Origin: Cyclostephanos tholiformis
Taxonomy: Eukaryota > Bacillariophyta > Thalassiosirophyceae > Thalassiosirales > Thalassiosiraceae
DNA length: 20,469 nucleotides
Direction of reading: 5' to 3'
Assembly (NCBI GenBank): GCA_036939975.1
Contig: JALLPB010000199.1
Location: 1-20,469, forward strand
A program made the translations under genes and the position numbers. Of this stretch, positions 1-11,100 are shown in pieces (position 1 is the first letter of the stretch; every line of letters begins with the position of its first letter). The notes beneath the pieces are model-generated. The model saw only the letters and a program-made list of their open reading frames with translations. It had not been told where the DNA came from and did no database searches.

Positions 1-16
1 GAAATGGCAGCCATCG

Positions 17-63
17 GCCGCCGAATTGAATTCAATCCTTTTGATTGAATTCAATTCGGCGGC
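17..63. repeat. Perfect 21-bp inverted repeat (hairpin)
   Basis: Bases 17-37 are the exact reverse complement of 43-63, with a 5-nt loop (CTTTT) at 38-42. Each arm also contains the short palindrome TTGAATTCAA. The element lies about 130 bp upstream of the ATG of the EGF-domain gene at 193. It could be a fold-back remnant of a small transposon, a hairpin in the 5' leader, or part of a terminator of a gene to the left. The sequence shows the pairing; its function is unknown. No second copy was found in this window. Confidence 0.9.
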
Positions 64-192
64 TAACGCACCGTAAAATCATTTTAATTCTTTCACGAAG
101 CTTGAAAAGACGTCACCTATCGTACTACCTACCTACCTCTCCACACATCCATTTTCAGTGATAACTGAGAAGGCAAAAACGAGACAACGACG

Positions 193-3100
193 ATGATGCC
201 ATCCAAACGCCGCCATCGTAGACTTGCCAACATCCTCCCCCTCATCGCGGTCATCGTCGTCGCCGTCACCGCCAATGATCCAGTCGCCGCCCCACAGCGA
301 GAAGATGGCGAAGGACGGCGGCAGCGATGCGAGCGCCTGCCCACCTCCCTGACCTACTCCCAGGACGCCGCGCCCGCGGACGTCTCGGCGATACTGCGCG
401 TGGTCGTCGAGAAGATCAATCGCGACGTCACCGGCGTCATCGACGTCGAGGTGGGATGGAGCGGCGCCGAACTGCATCGTAGGGTGGGGGAGAGGATCGT
501 GAGGTGCACCGTCACCAGGCTCGCGGAGTCGACTGGGGACGGTCTCCGCGGCGACAACGACGGCTGGGACGACGAGAACGACGCCTCCACCTCGTCTACC
601 TCGGCGATCGTGGACGAGCATGGACGCAAGGTCGTGACGCAGTGCTTCGAGGTGCCGTTCGCGATACTCGACGTCGACGAATGCACCGTCCCGCCGACCA
701 ATCCCATGGCGCATCGGTGTCCCCCCCCCGCCGTGTGCGTCAACACCCTCGGCTCGTACGAGTGCGCCTGTCCGTCATTGGCGCTCGATTCCGCTTTCTT
801 CTACAATGCGCCGATCGCGACGGGAGTTGGAGACGGCGTCGTCGTGCCGGGGGGATTCTGGAACGACCTCGACGCCGACGCCATGGGAAGACCGTGGGAC
901 ACGTCGCTGGGGAGTTCCGAATCGAGCTCCTGCCCCGGCCTACCCTCGACTCGGGGGTGTTGCGACGACGACGGCCATTCGAAGGAGGGGGGAACGTGCA
1001 GGTCGTCCTTCCATTGTCCGATCGATCCGTGCATCGTCGAATCATCGAATGGGGGGGACAATGACGACCGGACGACGGCGTGCGCATCGAACGCCCTTTG
1101 CGAACGAGCCGCCTCGCCGTTATCCCGTCCGAACTTCGTTTGCCGATGCCCCCCCGGGCTCATGGGAAATGGAAGGCCGTGCGGTGTCGGGAGGAGGGGG
1201 AAAGGACCAAAGGTCAAGTACGATGGCAGGACGCCCACCGAGGAATTGGCGAGGGCCTTGGAATCAGGATTGATTTGCGGGTGCAGCGAGCCAATGATCA
1301 ACCCATGTGACGGTTTCCCCAAATGTCCAGGTGAGCATTAGACCATGTGTGCATGCGATCGTCCCCCCCCTCCCCCCCCCCTTGGCACATAAAAAAAGCC
1401 TTTTTGTTTGATCCGCTGACCATTCTGTGGACTTTCGCCTCCATCACCTTTCTTGTCGTCTCATAACAAAAAAACTACAACAACAAGGTAAACGCGAGAT
1501 ATGCGCGGTTGATCCCCAAACTTCCATCCCCCACTGCACCTGTCAGGACGGCTACGTTCGCGATCCCGACTACGGCTGCGTCGACGAGAATCCGCCGTTG
1601 CTTCGCCTTCGTCCCGATCCCGTTCACGGACTCGACCCCGTCACCGGGATCACCCACCTATCGCAGGGGGACAGGTACGAGGAGTACGGCGTCGACGTCA
1701 TCGACGACAATGCCGAGGAGTACCTTCGCAGTCTAAAGATCACGTACAGCCGACCGCTTCCGCAGGGCTGCCTTTTGGAGATGGGGGCGTTCACGGTTAA
1801 TTACACCGTCGCGACTCCGTGGACCGTCCCCAACTTCGCCAGGACCACGCGCACGGTTGTTATCGACAATATCGACGAGTGTGAGGGTTCGGGGGGCGCG
1901 CTCGGCGCAAGCTGTCCGGAACTGGTGGCCATGTGCGACTACGACGCAGGGGCTTCATGCAGGGATGAGATCGGGACGTACACTTGCGTCTGCCCCGTAG
2001 GGACCGAGGGGGACGGATACCGTCCGATTCCGAGGCTGCGACCCGACGGCAAAGGGGGGTATGCTGGTGGGACAATGGTGCCGAGGGGGTACGCTGGTGG
2101 GACGGGATGTCGTGACACGAGCGAGCCGGTGATTGAGATATTGGGTCCCAATCCGAAGCGATTCCGCGTGGCCAGGGCGAGCGGGATCAAGGGAATCATA
2201 AGAGCGGGCGTCAACGACGTGGGATCGAACGCCAGGGTTGAGGCCATGATCGCTGAACAGAGGAGCGCGTACGAAAGTGATATTCGGGTGAGTATTTTCG
2301 TTCGTCTGATCCGTTTCTTATGCATCTGCGTATTAAATATAAAACTCCTACATCATAATCATAGGCCATCATCAAAGCCACCGCCGGTGCCGAGCTCTGC
2401 GCCACCCGATCTTATCCGAATGTTCGCCCGACGGACTGCGTCCATGCCGAGGATCATACCTACAAGGGCAAAGTGGACCTTACCTCTCGCGTTTCCGTGG
2501 GCGAGCCTGTACCGAAAGATGGCGTTGGCGCGCAGCTGGACCAGTGGAAGGTCCCGTACAATGTTGCAGACGATGCAGGTAACAAGGCGAAGACCGTATG
2601 GCGTGACATCATCATTGAGGAAGTGGACATTGAAGACTTCGAACGGATGGCCATGCAAGACGAAGTGAAAATTCCTAAGGGTGAGGAGGATCGCTCTTTC
2701 GCTGAGGCACCAATGAAAGAGAGGAACGAATCACCTTTGCAACAAGTTTGTCCTCCTTGTGATCCCTGCAAATGCAATAATAGTCAGCAGAAGCAACATC
2801 AAAGAAACGGCGGTGACGATGGCATGCTGTCTTCATCTGAATGTATGGTAATGTGTGAGAATAAGATCGTGGCTTCAGAAATGGCCAGGACTTCTGACAA
2901 GACATGCACTCAGACGGTCCACCAGGGTGGCATCGGCGCCTCCGATCATCAAATTATTCAGCAGTTACTAGCCTTCTTGGAGGGGCTTATGGGACCCAGC
3001 GCAATGATGTTACTCTTCCTGGGATGTTTCATAGCTACAATGGTTTACTTGTTGCAACGGGTGATCGCCGCATTATTCAACAGTTCGGGTCCTCATACTC

Positions 3101-3465
3101 GTACATATTACCATACAAAGGATGACGACGAACATGAAAGGACAATGATGCAGAATGTATCTTATAACCGGACGCCAGCGCCTTCGTCCAATGGGGGTCG
3201 CCAATCTCCTGGCTCGTCGTCAACTTCTTCTGGCCCACGACCTCCTCCTACGGGTTCCATGTCATTACAGAGGAATGGCATATTTTCTACTCGAGAGAGT
3301 AGGGCCATTGGCACCCCGCTCCGTTCGCCACAGGGGCATCCCTCGTCGTTTCGCAATAATGACGGCACAGATAGTATCTACCAGTCCGCATACCCCATCA
3401 CACCATTGAAACATAGCAATCCATCCCCGGGCTCTCAGGGAAACGGAAGATCGCCATATTCATAA
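193..3465 (+). CDS. EGF/Ig-like domain single-pass membrane protein, 3 exons
   Basis: I join exons 193-1330, 1488-2287 and 2365-3465 (introns 1331-1487 and 2288-2364, both GTGAG..AG, phases 1 and 0), giving about 1012 aa. The N-terminus has a basic stretch and the hydrophobic segment ILPLIAVIVVAV, a signal peptide. Next come Cys-rich EGF-like modules at about 160-196 (calcium-binding type, DVDEC..NTLGSYECAC), 296-328 and 363-411. The third is formed exactly across the first splice junction, which supports the intron. An Ig-like fold resembling DUF5011/HYR repeats spans about 412-506 (YEEYGVDVIDDN..FTVNYTV), then a further calcium-binding EGF (NIDEC..IGTYTCVC, about 507-557) and a second Ig-like segment ending in YNVADDAGNKAKTV. 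A transmembrane helix (MMLLFLGCFIATMVYLL) sits near 860-880, followed by a Ser/Pro-rich tail of about 130 aa. The architecture suggests a surface adhesion or receptor-like protein; ligand unknown. Residues near 570-585 contain a small duplication (GYAGGT twice). Its transmembrane-coding DNA recurs at 19316-19419. Confidence 0.85.
1331..1487 (+). other. Intron 1 of the EGF-domain gene
   Basis: The donor is CCAG|GTGAGC and the acceptor AACAAG|GTAAAC. Splicing is phase 1 and restores an EGF module reading CPGKREICAV. The intron holds two long C runs around 1364-1381. Confidence 0.85.
2288..2364 (+). other. Intron 2 of the EGF-domain gene
   Basis: The donor is TTCGG|GTGAGT and the acceptor CATAG|GCCATC, phase 0, 77 nt. 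Unspliced, exon 2 would drift into a Pro/Arg-rich frame; spliced, it leads into the second Ig-like segment. Confidence 0.85.
3012..3115 (+). repeat. Copy A of a 104-bp direct repeat (TM-coding segment)
   Basis: This stretch encodes the transmembrane helix and first cytoplasmic residues of the EGF protein. It recurs in the same orientation at 19316-19419 with three mismatches, giving Ala-Ala to Thr-Thr and Asn to Asp. It is in its natural reading context here, so this is probably the parental copy. Confidence 0.9.
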
Positions 3466-4326
3466 TTAATAATTAACACTACAACTTTCTTTCAATCGTT
3501 TATTTTCTTTCACATGATAATGTGCTCCGTGGTAATTTGACAACATCTTAATTGTGATTACAAAAACAGTCCAAGCGATAACTAACATTTTATTCTTGTT
3601 TCATAGGTGTCACCCCCAGCTCTTTTAGTTCTGCTAATGTGTATGCTGATTTTCTTTAACATGATAATTTGCTTCACATAACAGATTAATAAATCTATGA
3701 AGATAAATATCAGGTCAATTTAGGAACAAGGCAAAGTATATTTGCAACTTAAGTTGCATACTTTCTATGTTGTCAAGGAATATTGGCAGATTTAATCCCG
3801 AACAGTGTTGAATATGAAATATGAGCTATTGATTTACTGATGGCGTTTCCCGGTCGACTCCCCAACGAATAATAATCAGCAGTTGTCAAAATTGATGGGA
3901 ACAGGGAAATTCGAACAAAAGTAATGCAAGAGATTTTCGTGCAGTCTCATAAAGGATATCGAAAATGATAACTTTGCAGCATCATCTATTAGAAGATGGC
4001 AACGCGAAAAAAAGTCAGATTTCACTTGGGGCGACCCGTAAGGAAGACGAAGATGACAGTTGGAGCTAGTCCTCGGTCCGAGTTTCAAGCGGAAGTCATT
4101 CTCCCTGCTACCGTTGCTACGGCAGGGCTCTGGGAGACCGTTGAGAATGCCCTTGTGACCGCCTATGATTCTATTTACGAAATACTTCTCTGACGATGGT
4201 AATACTGCGCTGCATATGAAGCCAACGTGGCAGGGACTTCCTCCCAGACAATCGTAGAAAAATAAACGTAGACTTAATATAACGCACATATATTTATCGT
4301 GTGGTGAAAAGTGGTCAACCCATCTC
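3466..4326. other. Convergent intergenic region, AT-rich
   Basis: This is the 3' space between the EGF gene (+) and the 868-aa protein gene (-). It is AT-rich from 3466 to about 3980 and contains AATAAA-type motifs (for example near 3689), compatible with polyadenylation of the upstream gene. The GC content rises at about 3990-4190, where a small ORF lies. No RNA gene or repeat is evident. Confidence 0.6.
3996..4193 (+). CDS. Small hypothetical protein (65 aa)
   Basis: This is an ATG-started ORF with a stop codon just upstream in frame. The product has a basic N-terminus (MATRKKVRFHLGR) and a hydrophobic/acidic C-terminal half (LWETVENALVTAYDSIYEILL region). It sits in a local island of higher GC within AT-rich intergenic DNA, which is the main reason to keep it. 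I recognise no family. A longer antisense ORF covers the same bases but looks non-coding. It could also be untranslated sequence of the EGF gene. Confidence 0.3.
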   Translation: MATRKKVRFHLGRPVRKTKMTVGASPRSEFQAEVILPATVATAGLWETVENALVTAYDSIYEILL

Positions 4327-7182
4327 CTACTTAAAAGCCTTTGTCGCTTCAAATTCGCTCAATAGCGCCCAATTTCTTTCCTCCAAATCGCTCACCCTAT
4401 TCGACGCCTCGTCTCGTTCTGCGCGTGCCAATCGTAACCTCAGAGACGCTTCCTCGACATCGCGAAGAATGTATCCCAATTCTTGTTCGAGTTTCGATGC
4501 CTCCCGTCCTCGTGCGCCATCTAACTTATTCTCGTAGAAAGACACATCGCTTAAGTTTAACGACAAATGGGAGAGCAGCATCATATTGGTATATTCAATA
4601 CACCTCTGTTTAGGTCAGCTCGGAGCCAAGATACAAAACTCACGCTTTCAAGTTGACAACCTTCTCCTTGGCATCTTCAACATCCTCCTCTTTCCTTTCC
4701 AAATAATTTTTGCTCTTCTTAATATCGCGCAAAGCATCCATCGCTGCTATGTCCAAAGGACTCTCGTTGACTGGTCCGTTGGGGCCCCAAGCGACGGCAT
4801 TAATCGGCGGAACTCGGTCCATCTCGATGGCGCGATCTTCCCAGGATCGCCGTCGCGACGACCGCACGCCCGATTGCTCCCTTGCCATATCTAAATCACT
4901 TTTCGTCGCATACAGAGGCTCGATGTCGATGTACTCGCCATCGTCATCCAATAAATCGATGCCGTCGTACTTGTAAGCAAAGCCCTTCCGACGTCGTCGG
5001 GAGGTCGATGACGATGGGAATCGTCGGTATTCGTCGTCCATCACAATATCGTCATCGACGTCGGGCGGCGGACCTAATCCCAAGAACCTATTATACTCCT
5101 CTGCTCGTGGATCGACACGACGACGAAGTTGGCGTCCACCGCCGAATCCTCTCCTACTTCGTCGTTGCAACTCCCTTCCGCCACTCCTACTCCCGCGTCC
5201 ATCAAAGTTAATATCATCCTCGTCCACGTCACCGAATAAGTAGTAATCATCGTCATCGAACCTGGCATCGATATCATACCGGGGCATGCCCGGGGGAGGG
5301 GGGCGAGGGATGATATCGTCCGCGAAGGGAAATGCTCCATCGTCTACGATGTCGTCGCCCACGGCATCGCCGCCTACGCGCCCGCGTCCATTCTTGCGCG
5401 CATCCCAGTCACGTACCGAGCCGAAGTCCTGGATCACGGGATCGCTACCGCCCCTCCTCCTTCTCCTCCTCCTACTACTATTCCCACTCCCGCCGCCACC
5501 GTCGTCGTAATCGCCATCGTAATCGCGGCGGTACCGACGCTGTCGTTCCTCCCTATCGCGCAGCAGGTCAATGGCGTTGAACTTGCCACGCGTGCCACCG
5601 AACATGGTGCGATCGGTGGGTCCGGTGGCATCGGGATCGAACCCGAACCAAAACAGCTTGTCGTAAAATTGCTTGATGGGACGGGGCGGGGGGGGCGCGC
5701 CGGATCGGAAGGATGATCTAGAGGGGTAGGTGGTACGTGGGACAGTTTCGACGAATCGGGCGATGGTGCGTGAGAGAGGGAGGAAAAAAAAAAAAAAAAA
5801 AACAACAACAACGTAACGAATGAGATGTCCGGTCTCTATCTCACGCCCGGTATTCGGATGCCTAACCTCCCCTCCGCCCGCAACCGCGAAAAATGGGAAA
5901 AAAAAGAGCGATATTTTAGATCATACCTCGATCGAGTGGGGGGGGGGGGACCGTAATACTCGCTACCGCCGCCCCTTCGCCCGCGCCTATTCGGATAATA
6001 CCCATCATCGTCGTCGTCGTCGTAATAGTCGTCATCGTCGACGAAATAATCGTAGTCATCGTCGTAATAATCGAAATCCTCGTCATCGAGCTCATAATCG
6101 TTCCTCCTCGCCATCCCTTCGCCCCTCCTAGTTTCCCACCATCCGCCACCCCCACCACCATCCCCTCTCGGCCTCCCGACATTTCCATTCCTCCTCCCCC
6201 CATCGATGACATCGCGTCGACGTGCATTGAAGGCCACGTCGCGACGACGACGGGTACGGAGGGGGGGAGGGGGAGTCATCATCATCAATCCTCCCCCGAT
6301 ATTCCCCCCATCACGCACCATCTCACGGGGGGGTAGTGACGGAAATCTGTCCATGCCATCCGTCGGATTGATCCAGAAGTTGCCTCCCCCCGCGCGGCCC
6401 ATTCCGCCAACGTCATCGTCGTCGTCGTCGAGGAACGGCGGAGGAGGAGGTGGGAATTGTCGTCGTCGTCGTCGCAACAGTTGTCGTCCTCCTCCTCCCC
6501 CCCCCTCGTTGACATCGTCGTCGCCGACGCGACGATCGAGACGCGACGACGACGACGCATTCCCATTCCAGCCGGTACTACCCGACTTGTTATCCCCCGT
6601 CTTCTTCGCGTTCCAATCTCGTATCGAGCCGAAGTCCTGTATGATCGGATCCCGAACTCGCATCCTCTTGACGCGCAATCGCCCGTCGTCGACGTTGTCG
6701 TCGTTATAATAATCGTAGTCGTCGATGACGTCCGACGATGACGATGATGACGAAAACGACGACGGCATCATCATGTTCATGACGATTGTCGACGTCGACG
6801 ATCGCCCGACCATGCCGTAGGGAGGGACGTAGCAGTACGACGGCACGTTGTCGTTGTCATCCTCGCCCATGTAGGAGGTGATGGAGGAGGATGGCAATAA
6901 CGATGCGGCGATGGTCACACGACATGACGACGTCGTCGAAAACGACGATTGGTACGAGTATGACGAGTATGACGAGGACGATGGATAACAGCGTCGCCGT
7001 GCGGGCAAGGGGAGGAACCCTGCGGCATCGAAAACGACGACGACGAGGCGGTGGCGGTGGCGGTGGCGGTGAGGACGCAAATGCGACGTCCCCCCCGCGA
7101 CTATGAAGGCCGGTAGCAATAGCAGAGACGTTGAGAGGAGCGAGAGGATCATCGTCAATGAGAGGGCGGGTGCGTTTTTCAT
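4327..7182 (-). CDS. Low-complexity, coiled-coil protein with duplicated DPxIQDFGSxRDW motif, 3 exons
   Basis: On the minus strand I join exons 7182-5927, 5717-4644 and 4603-4327 (phase 2 at both junctions), giving about 868 aa. The frame stays open across both junctions, and the first acceptor follows a T-rich tract. The N-terminus (MKNAPALSLTMILSLLSTSL and on through LLLLPAFIVA) is a signal peptide, possibly the first part of a plastid-type bipartite leader because of the Ala-Phe after Pro; this is inference. Two related motifs occur: DPIIQDFGSIRDWNAKKTG near 178-196 and DPVIQDFGSVRDWDARKNG near 511-529. Between them are Arg-, Gly-, Pro- and Asp-rich tracts. A well-ordered block around 431-470 (PIKQFYDKLFWFGFD, then MFGGTRGKFNAIDLL) begins exon 2. 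The C-terminal part, about 750-865, is Lys/Glu-rich and predicted coiled coil across the exon 2/3 junction. I do not recognise the family. It is divergent from the U32 gene, with a 342-bp gap. Confidence 0.7.
4604..4643 (-). other. Probable 40-nt mini-intron of the 868-aa protein gene
   Basis: On the minus strand the donor is AAAGC|GTGAGT and the acceptor ACAGAG|GTGTAT. Without removal, the protein stops right after KEKVVNLKA; with removal, the coiled coil continues for about 90 residues. The intron is unusually short, so the last exon could instead be untranslated. Confidence 0.5.
5718..5926 (-). other. Intron 1 of the 868-aa protein gene
   Basis: On the minus strand the donor is CGAG|GTATGA and the acceptor CTCTAG|ATCATC, 209 nt. 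It contains a T19 run (A19 at 5784-5802 on the plus strand) followed by pyrimidine-rich sequence. The first AG after that tract is the chosen acceptor, and it restores the frame. Confidence 0.7.
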
Positions 7183-7524
7183 TTTTGGCCGTCGTTGGCC
7201 GGCCGGGCAAATAATAATATGATGAGTGTGATTTATTAAATATTGATAAAAAAAAATACTATCAAACTTGTTGACGGCACTCGCTCTCTATCATGATGAC
7301 GTGTGTCACCTGCTAGGTATTATTATTTGGTACGTACTCTATAATTACCTTGGAACCGTCTGTCTGTCCCTCCAATCCTCCATCATAATATTATCAACCC
7401 CCTAAAGTGATACCCCAAAAATCCTAAGAACATCATCTCTCATCGCGTGAGAGCGTCGGAGGTTCCTTCCCCCCCCCCCCCAAGACCCGCGCGCGCCCGT
7501 CGCCCTCGCCTTATTGCCACGACG
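7183..7524. promoter_or_regulatory. Divergent intergenic (bidirectional promoter) region
   Basis: These 342 bp separate the start of the 868-aa gene (-) from the U32 gene (+). The part next to the minus-strand gene is AT-rich (ATTTATTAAATATTGATAAA around 7231-7250), and ATAATTACC and AATAATATTATC motifs lie near 7341 and 7385. A C-run and CG-rich stretch precede the U32 ATG. No defined box can be assigned with confidence. Confidence 0.5.
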
Positions 7525-7667
7525 ATGTCGTCCCCCACGAAAATGTCATCGTTCATCTCGACGATGGCGTGTTGGTATCTAGTCCATCTCCTCTTCGGCC
7601 TAGACGTGGTACCCCGCCGCCACCACCGACGCGACGCACCCACCTCCTCCCATCATTGTCATTCGAC

Positions 7668-7703
<36 letters not shown>

Positions 7704-8093
7704 GAGGAGGAGAGCGATTGCTCGCGCCTTCTCTCCCGCGGCGTTTACTACCACGACCATTACCAGGACTGCCAATATTCGTCGTGGGATCCCGTCGTTC
7801 ATCCAACCATCATCGCCGTCGTCGTCGTCGTCGTCGTCGTCGTCATCATCGTCACCACCCGACGAGAGCAATGCGGCGGCATCGTCATCGACGAAAGCGA
7901 AATCGACATCATCGACATCGACGTCGACGTTTACGACGATGTCACGACGACGCGATCGCACGATCGACGCGAGGAAGTCGCCGGCGCTGTGGCGGGAGGA
8001 TGGGGTGGTGGGCCGCATATCCCCCGTCGTCATCCCGCACCGCGATGATGGGGATGGGAATGTAGAGGATGGCATGGGTGAGGACTGCATCGA

Positions 8094-8132
<39 letters not shown>

Positions 8133-11100
8133 CTCGACGAGGAAGGAGAGGGCCATGAAGGAGGGACCGCCGGAATTGATGTCGCCGGCGGGGGGATGGT
8201 CCCAGCTTAGGGCGGCAGTGTCGAACGGCGCCGATGCCGTATACCTGGGATTGAAGTCGTACTCCGCCAGGGCGAGGGCTACGAATTTCGATCCGAATCC
8301 GGAATTGATATTTCGTCGTCATCGACGTCGACCGGGCGAATATGGGGAATTCGACGACGAACACGACGACGACGGATACGAATACCACGACGACGACGAC
8401 GACGAGACGAGTCCGCCGTCGCTGGCGAAAGCCGTGCGTTATTGTCACGAGAATCGCGTGCGCGTATACGTGGCATTCAACACCCTCGTTTTCGATGACA
8501 AATTATCCGAGGTCGAGGGACTCATCGAGAACGTTTGGGATTGCGGCGTAGACGCCGTCATCGTACAAGACGTCGGTGTATCGAGGATCGTTAGGGAGGT
8601 GGTCGATCGTAAATCCGGATGATTATCACGAGGAGGAGGAGGGGGGGGGATGGGCGGGATGGGCGGGATGGGAACGACAAATGATGCGAATAATGGGATC
8701 GTAATTGGCAGGGGTCTGTACGGTGCGCCAATGGAAATACACGCGTCGACGCAACAGACCGTGACGTGCGCGGACGGCGTCGCATTCGCGGCGAATAGGA
8801 CGAATGCCACGCGGGTGGTGAGTGGTGCCTTGACGTTTTTATTTTCGTTTCTTGATCATCCCGACGGGGGATTTTTTTTGGATGGGGAAATGTGTTTGTT
8901 TGTGTGCGTGTGTGCATGCATGATGGTGCCCCCTTTTGCTCCCCCTCGCTCTCTCTCACGCCTTGTCCACAAAAAAAAATGACCCAAAGGTCCTCGGACG
9001 GGAGCTGAGCCTATCGGAAATAACGCAAATCGCCATGAACACCGACACGGAGATCGAGGCGTTCGTGCACGGCGCGCTTTGCGTCTCGTACTCCGGACAA
9101 TGCTTCTCCTCGGAGGCTTGGGGTGGTCGAAGCGCGAATCGTGGCCAGTGCGCACAGGCGTGTCGATTGCCATACGGCCTAATCGCGAATGGCGAGCTGA
9201 AGCACCTTAGCTTCGATGGCATGGAGGGGATCATGGGAGGGAGGCGGAATCATAACGGGGCAAATAATAATCATAATGACAACGAGAACGACGAGATACG
9301 ATACTTGCTGAGTCCTCAGGATTTGTGCGGCCTCGATCAGGTCGAGGGGTTGGTAAGGGCGGGGGTATCTTGTTTGAAGATCGAAGGACGATTAAAGGAT
9401 GCGTCGTACGTCGCGGCGACCACCAGAGCGTGAGTTCTAATTAGTCGATTTTACTAAATTTTCCCTCGTGCGCTTGCAATCGCAGCACGCACTCACTTAC
9501 CCATCGTGTCCCCCTTGTAGTTATCGACAGGCGATCAACGCCGTTTGGGACAAGGTGCTGAAGGAGCAAGGCGATTACCATTCGACTCCGCCGAGACGCA
9601 TCCTGTCCTCCCCCGAAGAGGCGGTCTCTCGATCGGACCTGACTCACGTATTCGCTCGGGGCCAGGACGAGAATTATGATGGATTGACCCCGGGCTTCTT
9701 CGAGGGGCCGCGTCATCAAAGGCTGGTGCGAGGTAGATCGCCTCGCCATCGGGGAATGCACGTGGGTCGAGTCGTGTCCTCCAACGGCGGCGCGTTGGCC
9801 ATTCGATTGGACGATAAATATACAGCAGAGGACATTCCTCTTAAGCGTGGCGATGGCGTCGTTGTTGATCGCGGGGTGAGTTTTCCGAAAGTCTGACTTC
9901 GCTTATTACATTCGTATTGTAGTTGACGAGGTGCTGCCTCTTGCGTCGATAGATGCCACAGGAAAAAGAATTGGGCGGCCCCGTCTATGACGTGCAGTAC
10001 CACCAAGGGAAGGCCATCATCAGATTTGGGCGAGATGTCGAGCGTCAGTGGAAGGAGAACGATCAACGATTCTCATCGATCATGGCGCCCAAAGGTTCTC
10101 ATGTGTGGTAAGTCTAACGAATCCAGATGTTCTTCTTGTGTAATTTTGGCAAAAAATGAATACCTGCATATCATTACACTACCCCAGGAAGACTGCCGAT
10201 TCTGATATTTTACGAAGAATGCACAGACTTGCCGAGTTGGATCTGCCAAAGTCGCCCGCCACGGTAGCTGTCGAGGGAAGAGTCGGCGATCCATTGACCG
10301 TGCGTATCATAGACGAAACAACTGGACTAGTCGGAGTGGCCAATAGCTCGGTTATGGGCACACTGGCGGAAGCAGAGGGTCCTGCAATTAACGTGCAATC
10401 TATATCGAAGGCCGTCGGCTCATTGGGAAATAGCAGGTGGAGTCGCTCGAAGCTAGATTTGAGTCGGCTTGGGGAAGGAGTATGGTGCCCGATCAGTTGG
10501 GTGAAAGAAACGAGGCGTAGAGCGTTGGAAGATCTCGAAAATGTCCTCGACGCTTACATAGCTATTTCCCCGACTCGTGATTTGCCCGCAAAATCCGCGA
10601 AATCTGACCAAGTCGTCGCCCAATTGCTGGGTTCTATTGCACGTGAGATCCCAGAAGTGCCATCAAGAACACGTGCGAAATTTTCTGTCCTTGCTCGCAA
10701 TCACGACCAAGTCGATGCGATTTGCTCACTGATGGAAAATGCCAACAAGGATGGCAAAAGGGAATTAGTGTCGGAGGTAATAGTCGACTTTCTCGAAATC
10801 GAGGGCATTCGTTCCGCCGTGTCCCGTATTCGTGATGCCCAAGCTCGAACGCCCCATCTTCGTGTTGTCGTCGCGAGTCCTAGAATCATAAAGCCCGGAG
10901 AAGAAGGTATCTGGCAAACTCTACTCAAAACTAACCCCGATGGCATGCTTGTGCGGTCGACGGGCTTACTGCACAGTCTGATGCAACTTGGTGGTTCTGG
11001 TCAACGCATTACCATAAAAAGTGCAGAAGAATCAGTCGAAGTCACTATTCCGGAGCTGATCGGAGATTTTAGCCTAAATGCAGCCAATGCCATCACGGCT

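Noticed and set aside
133..714. Long antisense ORFs opposite the first exon of the EGF gene
   Set aside because: They mirror GC-rich coding sequence; the plus strand has a signal peptide, EGF cysteines and splice-consistent continuation.
3876..4352. 158-codon minus-strand ORF
   Set aside because: It overlaps the 3' end of the 868-aa gene, spans AT-rich DNA, shows no domain-like pattern and would run through a likely 3' UTR.
5074..6741. Numerous plus-strand Arg/Ser-rich ORFs over the 868-aa gene
   Set aside because: They are frames created by (TCG/GAC)n tracts; only the minus-strand chain has a leader, repeated motif and splice sites that preserve frame.
7671..8130. CRISPR-like or regularly spaced repeats
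   Set aside because: These are simple trinucleotide microsatellites with no spacers, in a eukaryotic coding region.
8620..8622. Selenocysteine at the U32 TGA
   Set aside because: The U32 family has no selenocysteine at this position, and the codon sits in a variable Gly-rich insertion rather than an active site.
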